Shown here in pieces: positions 1-6,200 of a stretch of 10,787 bases of DNA. The notes beneath the pieces were generated by a model that had not been told where the DNA came from, did not search any database, and saw only the letters and a program-made list of their open reading frames with translations. The position numbers and the translations under genes are program-made. Origin of the DNA: Desulfobacteraceae bacterium (lineage in GTDB: Bacteria; Desulfobacterota; Desulfobacteria; Desulfobacterales; BuS5). The stretch lies in NCBI GenBank assembly GCA_030592105.1, contig JAUVKE010000059.1:1-10787 (forward strand), in the 5' to 3' direction. Position 1 is the first letter of the stretch; each line of letters begins with the position of its first letter.

Positions 1-214
1 ATAAGCAGCTGATTTTATTAACTTTTTTTTGCGCATCTACTGCCTCACAGATGCATCAATAGTAACTTGATACATTTAAATAGCGCAATCTGGATTTATA
101 GACGAAAAAAAGCGTGAAACTTTAGTTCGGATACTAGTAAAGTATTATAAATTTTTAAAAAAAGCATAGACATATCAGCTGTATAATCAAACGGTTGCTT
201 TGTTTTAGCCCCAT
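1..214. other. AT-rich non-coding left flank
   Basis: No gene is supported here. It contains a small stem-loop (arms GCATCT 33-38 and AGATGC 49-54, loop 10 nt) next to a run of eight T at 23-30, and the weak terminator candidate above. On the minus strand the T-run reads as A, and on the plus strand it precedes the stem, so this stem-loop is not a standard terminator in either direction. Confidence 0.5.
157..205 (-). terminator. Weak terminator candidate after the shorter propeller gene
   Basis: Arms 196-205 and 157-166 pair (AAAGCA with TGCTTT plus three A-T pairs, one mismatch), and in minus-strand RNA the 3' arm itself merges into seven U. The loop is 29 nt and the stem is A/T-rich, so stability is low. 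It sits 10 nt after the TAG stop, the right place for a terminator, but I see nothing stronger in the 214 nt to the left edge. Confidence 0.3.
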
Positions 215-1486
215 CTAATCTGTCATTTTCCAAATTTCACACCCATGGGAAACTGTCCAATTCTCAGGGGAGACAATTGCTCCAAAGTATAGAACACCGT
301 TTACCTCAACACTTGTACGGATGCCGGAATTTTCAAAATCATCAAAGCCTGGCCCAACATCAGCGTCAGCTCCAACAATTTGAGCCCAGTCAAGCCCGTT
401 AAGAGATTTATAAATTTGTGCCCCTTCAAATTCCGATGGCGCATTGAGCTGGAAGACATTGGTTGTTAAATACATGGCTCCATCTGATCTTTTTAACAAC
501 GTCCATGCATATTTGGAATAATCCCCCGCACCAAAGTTGTCCTCACCGATCTGCTCCCATGAATCAGAATTTGAGGGATCATTGGATCTAAAAAGATTAA
601 ATCCATGTTTCCAGGCTCCTGTCCCGAGATACAGATACCCATCATGCTCCATTGAATCAAAAATAGCCCCTACATTTTTTCCAAAACCGTTATTCATGAC
701 AACTGTCCATGTACCGGAATCCCCGGTTTCTGATGCAAGTAAATGGGCACCTTTTGCTCCATTCCATGTGGCCACGTAAATACGCTCCACCCCATGTTGA
801 TCAGTATATTGAAATATTGATGCAAATCCCTTTTGATCCCTGCCGATAAAATCATCTGCGGGTTTGATTACAGCTTCCCAGGATAATTTTTTATCAAGAT
901 CGCCGGAATCGGTCCTTTTTTCCCTGAATCTGAAGAGATAAGGTTCTTCAGCTATAATCTTTGAATCGTTTATCGTACCCATATAAAGGTCACCATTTAT
1001 CACGGCCAGACTTCGTGTGGCTGAACAACTTCTAAAGGCTCTTGTCCCCATTTTCAGCAAACTAACGGGCTCCCAGCTCGTCCCGTCAAAAGTTCTGTAA
1101 ATTTGAGTCCCTTTAGTCCAGTTTACTGTTCCGGCATACAGGGCTTTTCCATATTCATTTTCATACACAGCCATTGCTCGTATCCCCTGATTCAATGGCT
1201 TCCCAAAACCGTTTGTTATAACAGGCTCCCATCTTTCAGATACAATTTCCATCCTGTGTATCTCACCACCCTTTAAAAATTTTTTATTCCAGGTTCCAAC
1301 ATAAAGAAATGTTATGCCGGAATCGCCCCCCTCATCAGGAGTAAAAGCACACATTGACCATGCATAACGGTTCTGCCTGTCTCCAAAGCCGGATTCCGAG
1401 ATTTTGGTAAAAGTTTCAGCAGTTAAGCTCCCACAAACAAACATCAAAGCAAATAGGGATATTAAAGCAGCATACAGAGATTTCAT
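215..1486 (-). CDS. Exported seven-bladed beta-propeller protein, shorter paralog (423 aa)
   Basis: I do not recognise a named family or catalytic function. The N-terminus (residues 1-23) is a Sec signal peptide: one Lys, a hydrophobic core, then LTA before Glu24 as a likely signal peptidase I site. The mature part holds seven repeats with a strand of the type LYxGT at about 61, 116, 167, 236, 285, 338 and 399, usually followed by a G-x-[EQ]-I-[HY] strand and a turn such as FDG-xx-W or LNG-xx-W that resembles an Asp-box. Repeat 7 ends at GCEIWKM without its last strand. The mature N-terminus (FTKISESGFG, 26-35) matches the last strand of other repeats (WEPVITNGFG), so it probably closes the ring. 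The ATG has AGGAGG 10 nt upstream; the stop is TAG. It is a paralog of the gene upstream, which has the same repeat order and near-identical termini, so a tandem duplication is likely. A binding or scaffold role outside the cytoplasm is inference. Confidence 0.8.
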   Translation of the reverse strand: MKSLYAALISLFALMFVCGSLTAETFTKISESGFGDRQNRYAWSMCAFTPDEGGDSGITFLYVGTWNKKFLKGGEIHRMEIVSERWEPVITNGFGKPLNQGIRAMAVYENEYGKALYAGTVNWTKGTQIYRTFDGTSWEPVSLLKMGTRAFRSCSATRSLAVINGDLYMGTINDSKIIAEEPYLFRFREKRTDSGDLDKKLSWEAVIKPADDFIGRDQKGFASIFQYTDQHGVERIYVATWNGAKGAHLLASETGDSGTWTVVMNNGFGKNVGAIFDSMEHDGYLYLGTGAWKHGFNLFRSNDPSNSDSWEQIGEDNFGAGDYSKYAWTLLKRSDGAMYLTTNVFQLNAPSEFEGAQIYKSLNGLDWAQIVGADADVGPGFDDFENSGIRTSVEVNGVLYFGAIVSPENWTVSHGCEIWKMTD

Positions 1487-1496
1487 TTTTGATAAG

Positions 1497-1502
1497 CCTC
1501 CT
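1497..1502 (-). promoter_or_regulatory. Shine-Dalgarno AGGAGG of the shorter propeller gene
   Basis: A perfect AGGAGG on the minus strand with a 10-nt spacer to the ATG at 1486. It lies only about 30 nt past the U-tract of the intergenic terminator, so the leader of any new transcript beginning after the terminator would be very short. Confidence 0.8.
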
Positions 1503-1531
1503 GAACTTTTGGGTTGAAAAAAAATTATTCT

Positions 1532-1595
1532 AAAAAAATGGCTTTATAAAAAGCCTTGAATTTAAAAACCTGATCAAGGCTCTTTATAAAGCCAT
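1532..1595 (-). terminator. Strong intrinsic terminator between the two propeller genes
   Basis: The arms 1574-1595 and 1538-1559 form a 22-bp stem around a 14-nt loop (1560-1573). In the minus-strand RNA every position pairs; the only non-Watson-Crick pair is G·U (1582/1551), which on the plus strand would be an A·C mismatch. The 3' arm runs directly into seven U (1538-1532). It starts 28 nt after the stop of the 470-residue gene and ends about 45 nt before the start of the 423-residue gene. It should therefore end, or strongly reduce, transcription after the first propeller. Confidence 0.85.
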
Positions 1596-1622
1596 AATAG
1601 CCATTTAAAAATCAATTTTTTT

Positions 1623-3035
1623 TTATTGATCCATAACCCAAACTTCACAACCATGCTGACCTTCAAAGTCTTCGGGTCTTGTGGCTGTTCCAAGGTAAAG
1701 TTTACCATCTATTACAATGGTTGTTCTTATTCCAACATTAACAATATCATTAAAACCGCCTGAAAGCTCTACCCTCTGAGGATCTGTAGCAGCAACCGCC
1801 TGGGGTCCTAATACCTGAACCCAGTTAACTCCGTCTGAAGATTTATATATAAAAGTGCCCCTTAAATAACCAGGGAGCAGATCTGTTGGGGGATTATACG
1901 TGGCAATGTAAAGGCTACCGTTATACTCGACCATACTCCATGTGTAGCGGCTGATGGGGCCATAACCTAATCCATCAATCTCCTCGGCTGCATCCACAGC
2001 TTCAGCTAACTCCGGAGGCAGGGTGATCGTTGATCTAATCTGTTCCCATAAACCGGGATTGATAATAATCCGTTCCCAGGAATCCGGGTTGGAAGGTTCA
2101 TTGGAACGATATAAACCGCATCCCCTTACATTATCCCCTGTACCGCAATAGATATATCCTTTATATTCTACCACAGAAAGTATCCCTGCTATGGATTTAT
2201 GCCCGAAACCATTGGTCATAACCGGATACCAGGTTCCAGGATCTCCTGTTACTGACGCATAAATTTTGCAGCCGTCCAGAGCATTCCATACGGTGCTATA
2301 CATAAGAGTAACACCATGTGTATCGGTAAATTGAAAAATATTGGCAAAGGCCTTGTTGGTGGGAGCATGATTTTCATCCCCCCTTTTTATGCAGTACTCC
2401 CATGAAGCCTTCCAGTCAACAATATCAAAGGTGAGTCCGTTAATCCAAAGTGAACCTCTTACTTCCTTGAACCTCATGAGCGTTGGAGGAACAGGCAATC
2501 CCCATATATCATTGGAAGTACCAATATACAGATGCTCCCCTATCACAGCAGCACCCCTTGTGCCGGCATTGGCCCATACCGGCTGCTTGAATCCCGAATA
2601 ACTTATTCGTCTCCATTTCATTCCATCAAAGGAGCGCCACATCTGCGCACCGAATAACAGATTAAAAGTACCTGCATATAAACCCTTTCCTGATTCAGTT
2701 TCATAAACAATCAGGTTCCTCACCCCTTTGTTCGCCCGGTTACCAAATCCGGCTGTGGTAACCGGTTGCCAAACACCTGTTTCAACATTCATACGGTGGA
2801 GTTCTCCTGCACCGTCACCCTGCTCATTTCTTGTGCCAACATAAAGAAACTTTGTACCAGTATCTTCTCCTGTCTCAGGTGTAAATTCGGACATTGACCA
2901 TGCGTATCTGTTATCAGAGTTGCCAAAACCGTCTGCAGCAATTCTTGTAAAACTTTCCGCAAAACATAAACCGTACAAAAAAACGGCTAAAAAGATAACT
3001 AATGCTGAAAAAACAGCTTTTTTCTCCATATTCAT
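1623..3035 (-). CDS. Exported seven-bladed beta-propeller protein, longer paralog (470 aa)
   Basis: Paralog of the neighbouring 423-residue protein; no named family recognised. The signal peptide covers residues 1-26: Lys5-Lys6, a hydrophobic stretch 8-23, and CFA before Glu27. Seven repeats carry the strand motif at about 64 (LYVGT), 119 (LYAGT), 169 (LYIGT), 245 (MYSTV), 295 (IYCGT), 375 (LYIAT) and 446 (LYLGT). Asp-box-like turns include SFDGMKW (135-141), TGDPGTW (263-269) and SSDGVNW (399-405). The mature start (FTRIAADGFG) can supply the outer strand missing after the final GCEVWVM, giving Velcro closure. It is longer mainly through insertions in repeat 3 (about 192-212) and between repeats 5 and 6 (about 326-361). 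RYAWSM at 43-48 in repeat 1 recurs as RYTWSM in repeat 6. The first ATG is preferred because AGGAG lies 7 nt upstream; Met3 would be 13 nt away. It lies 174 nt downstream of the synthase gene and is followed by a strong terminator. Confidence 0.82.
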   Translation of the reverse strand: MNMEKKAVFSALVIFLAVFLYGLCFAESFTRIAADGFGNSDNRYAWSMSEFTPETGEDTGTKFLYVGTRNEQGDGAGELHRMNVETGVWQPVTTAGFGNRANKGVRNLIVYETESGKGLYAGTFNLLFGAQMWRSFDGMKWRRISYSGFKQPVWANAGTRGAAVIGEHLYIGTSNDIWGLPVPPTLMRFKEVRGSLWINGLTFDIVDWKASWEYCIKRGDENHAPTNKAFANIFQFTDTHGVTLMYSTVWNALDGCKIYASVTGDPGTWYPVMTNGFGHKSIAGILSVVEYKGYIYCGTGDNVRGCGLYRSNEPSNPDSWERIIINPGLWEQIRSTITLPPELAEAVDAAEEIDGLGYGPISRYTWSMVEYNGSLYIATYNPPTDLLPGYLRGTFIYKSSDGVNWVQVLGPQAVAATDPQRVELSGGFNDIVNVGIRTTIVIDGKLYLGTATRPEDFEGQHGCEVWVMDQ

Positions 3036-3042
3036 AATACCA

Positions 3043-3047
3043 CTCCT
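3043..3047 (-). promoter_or_regulatory. Shine-Dalgarno AGGAG of the longer propeller gene
   Basis: AGGAG on the minus strand lies 7 nt before the ATG at 3035 and 13 nt before the second in-frame ATG at 3029. The spacing favours the first start (MNMEKK). Confidence 0.75.
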
Positions 3048-3070
3048 ACTAATTTGTACTTTTTTTGAAC

Positions 3071-3099
3071 CCTGAAAAAATTTCGGATTTTTCTTCAGG
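3071..3099 (-). other. A/T-rich hairpin in the leader of the longer propeller gene
   Basis: CCTGAA (3071-3076) pairs with TTCAGG (3094-3099), and the pairing continues through A-runs and T-runs with one bulge, around a CCGA-like loop. It lies 36 nt before the ATG at 3035. Neither strand has a U-tract after it, so it is not a canonical terminator; it could be a processing or mRNA-stability element in the gap between the synthase and propeller genes. No convincing -35/-10 pair was found in 3036-3209. Confidence 0.4.
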
Positions 3100-3209
3100 A
3101 GTTGATTAAAATTAACGCAACCGTTTCCGCTTGGTCTCTCTCAATTGATAGCAGGCGGAGGGCAAAATAATGAGAATGTCGAACAATATGTGGTGGAAAA
3201 CGAAAACAA

Positions 3210-6200
3210 TTACAAAATAATACAAACAGCAAAGACCTGCTTATTTTTTATCACTGTTTTAACCATGAGATTCCGACTGTCTGAACCGGTTATATTATCA
3301 TTTAACCTGAGAAAGGCAACTCCGGTTTCAGGGTCGAATTTTTCTATAAAAATTTTCCCTGGATGAAAAAGGTCAGCCATTCCCTTTGCCTTGGCAGCGG
3401 CCTCCTTTGCGCACCAGCATTGTATAATATCTGCAGACGCAGGAGGATAAGATTTAGTTTTAAGTATTTCAAGCTCGTCTGAGTTAAAGGACTGCTCTAA
3501 AAGGGCTTCTGGAATTTTCCTGTCCACATTTTCCGTATCTATACCTGGTGTCACATCGGCATCAGCAGTCACAGCCAGGGCAACGCCCATGGCCTCCTTA
3601 TGGGATATTGATATTAGGGGAACAGGAAGCTCAACACTTGTATTCTGATCCAGGCGGACCATAGGCTGGCCGGTCCCATCGTTTTGTATTATAACCTGGG
3701 ATGGATAAAGGCGAATACCGGAAGAAGCAAGAAGATCCCTTACTGCATCCTTTGCTGCTATCCTGCCAAGAAGCCAGGGAAGTTTTTTCTTTACACCTGT
3801 ACTTATCCAGTCATCCCACTCGATTTTGTTAAGATAAAGTTTTGCCAGCCACTCGTGACTCACCCCTGTGATCTTTTTTGTATCGACAGAGCATATCTTC
3901 AAACTGTCAGAAGAGATATCAGAACCAGCAAAAGGTGCTGTTTCGATCCTTTCGGATAAAAGATTATCAGCCGGTGATTTCCACATATCCGTAAAACTTT
4001 CGGGCCAGGCCATTATCCAGTCCTGCCAGCCTCGTATTATTGCCCATAAACCACGGTCGCCCTCTAAAAAAAGATCAAATTCAACCAGTCTGGACTCAAA
4101 TTTCCTGATTACAAGATTAGCGTCCACCCTTTCTCCAGGTAAAGGAGCCTGTGAAAAAAATTTAATTTCTTCTATTCCCACGGGGGCTACCCATATGTAA
4201 TCATCTCTGACCTCAATACCCCAGCATGCGATCAGTTGGGAAGCTGCATCTATAATTCCTGGTCCCATGAGCATTTCATCAGGTTTACGATCTGTAAAAA
4301 ACCGATTAATATCAGGGGAAATTAATATTCCTTTGATTCCACCATCACCAGCTTTCTCCAAAGAGGATAAACCTTGAAAAGATTTTCCATGGTATAACCC
4401 TCCAGGCCGGTATAAATTTTTTGGATCAATGGTGCAAGGGAGGCAGGTGCCCATATCCAAATCTTTTTTAATATCAGGAAAATCAGGGAACCCCTTTTCA
4501 AGCACAACTGTCCCCGTAACATGCTCATTTTTAAAAAGATTACTTTTAATGGAACAATCTGCCAGAAATTTTCCTTTTTCACTAACACAGTTTTTTGCAG
4601 TAATGGTCAAGATAACCGACTGTGTCTCATCATCCAGATTTATCCATCTGTTACTCTTTACATTTAAAAAACCTGTAATCTTTTTTCCAGGAGCAAGGAG
4701 ACTGGCTGTCTCTGCCATGATCTCCAGGGAAACAGCCATGGGAACGGTGGGAAACCTTTCAGCAACAGGTTTAATATCATCGGGACATGGTATAAATGCA
4801 TGATCTTTTAAAAAAAGATCTTTTTCAAGACGCAGGGTCCGTTTTATTATAATTTCTTTCCCAGGTTTAAACTCTAAAACTTCATCCACAAAAGGAAGAT
4901 TTTCCCTATTCTTTGAAAGAGGCGATGCCTGAACCGGACACTTTTTCCCATCTCCTTCAGAGCCGAGGATAATATCAAACTGCTGTTTTAACGATTCTAA
5001 ATAAAAACGGGAATCTGTTATACTCTCTTCTGTATTTAAAGCTCCCATTCTTGCAGTAAACTCTATCTGTCTTGCAAGAATTCCTTCGGGACTTAATCGA
5101 TCCAAGGTTCCAGATGAAAATGGATTTTTAATATTTTCATCACTCCCGTCCTTGGTTTTAATCTCTTCAGTTTTTAGAGATAAATTTTTTATTTTTGTAT
5201 TTAACTTAAACCTGGGAACAGCCATATTAAGCTTTACAACATGGGTGGATTTTTTTTCAGAGGCTCCTTTTTCCCCCATGATATATGAACGTCTATACCG
5301 GTAAAAAAGATCCGGTTCAAGGGGAAGGCCGTGGGCAACAAGATTTGCCGCAAGGTGCTGCAACTGGGTCACAGGATGCCTGTTGCTGACATCAAGGGCC
5401 ATGGTGAGAAAAGGTTTTCCTTTCAGAGTCTCCTCGATGGGTGTAAGTACCTTCCCTCCCCCCCCGAGCTGCACAAATATCCTTACGCCGTCTTTATAAA
5501 GTCTCTGGAAAAGCTCCCTCATTTTTACAGGCAAAACAGTATTATCTGCCAAAAGCCTTCTGGCGGTTTCAGGATTTTCTGGGTAAGGGGCGGCTGTTGC
5601 ACCGCTGTATACAGGAACCTTCACCGGTAAAATTTTTAAATCTTTAAGAAGATCCCTTTGCACCTTTGCGATCGGTTCACAACAAGGAGTATGAATAGGT
5701 ATGAGATTCAGATGCTCTGACCATATCTTTGATTCATTTAAACGTCTGCTTAATTCTATTACAGGTTCCCTGTCTCCACCAAAAACAACCTGACATGGTG
5801 AAAGATCAAGGGAGCATGAGACAAGCCCCATGCCAAGACTGTTTACTCCCTCCATCAGAGGAAGAATCTCTTTAAAAGAACACTGGGCAAGCCCCATTGC
5901 CCCCGTGATTTCCCCTACCTCAAGTTTGATATTCCTTACGCCAAGGGAAGCTACATCCTTAAAATCTATGACCCCTCCGGCCAGAAGTGCTGACCATTCA
6001 CCCAGACTTGTCCCTGTAACCATATCAGGGGTTACCCCCAACTTTGATAAAATATCAAGACTTGCAGCATTGGCAATAAATACACCGTCAGCCGAATTAC
6101 CAAGCATTCTGAGTTCTTTTTTCAGGGTTACAAATGTTTCCCTGTCAAGCCCTGGGGGGGGGAAGAGCATGGAACTGAACCTGTAGGGCATACTTTCATC

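Noticed and set aside
23..54. Stem-loop with adjacent T-run as a terminator
   Set aside because: On the plus strand the T-run precedes the stem and on the minus strand it reads as A, so it lacks a U-tract in the needed place.
1411..1486. Lipoprotein signal in the propellers (FVC in the shorter, GLC in the longer)
   Set aside because: The residue before Cys is Val or Leu rather than Gly, Ala or Ser, so a lipobox is not supported; signal peptidase I sites fit better.
1538..1595. Inverted repeat as the end of an insertion element
   Set aside because: The arms are only 14 nt apart, with no transposase or target duplication, and the U-tract and G·U pair fit a terminator.
3036..3209. Sigma70-type promoter for the propeller genes
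   Set aside because: Candidates such as TTGCGT or TTGAGA have no acceptable -10 at 16-18 nt.
3145..3366. Plus-strand open frame of 73 codons over the intergenic gap
   Set aside because: Most of it is antisense to the PPTase end; no supporting ribosome site or family signal.
4322..4588. An 88-codon minus-strand open frame within the DH domain
   Set aside because: It overlaps the synthase gene in another frame, which itself has clear dehydratase motifs, and has no start signal of its own.
5830..6186. Plus-strand open frames opposite the synthase (for example 5830-6186, 7459-7833, 4429-4803)
   Set aside because: Their proteins are low-complexity antisense shadows of conserved KS, AT and DH coding sequence, with no recognisable domain.
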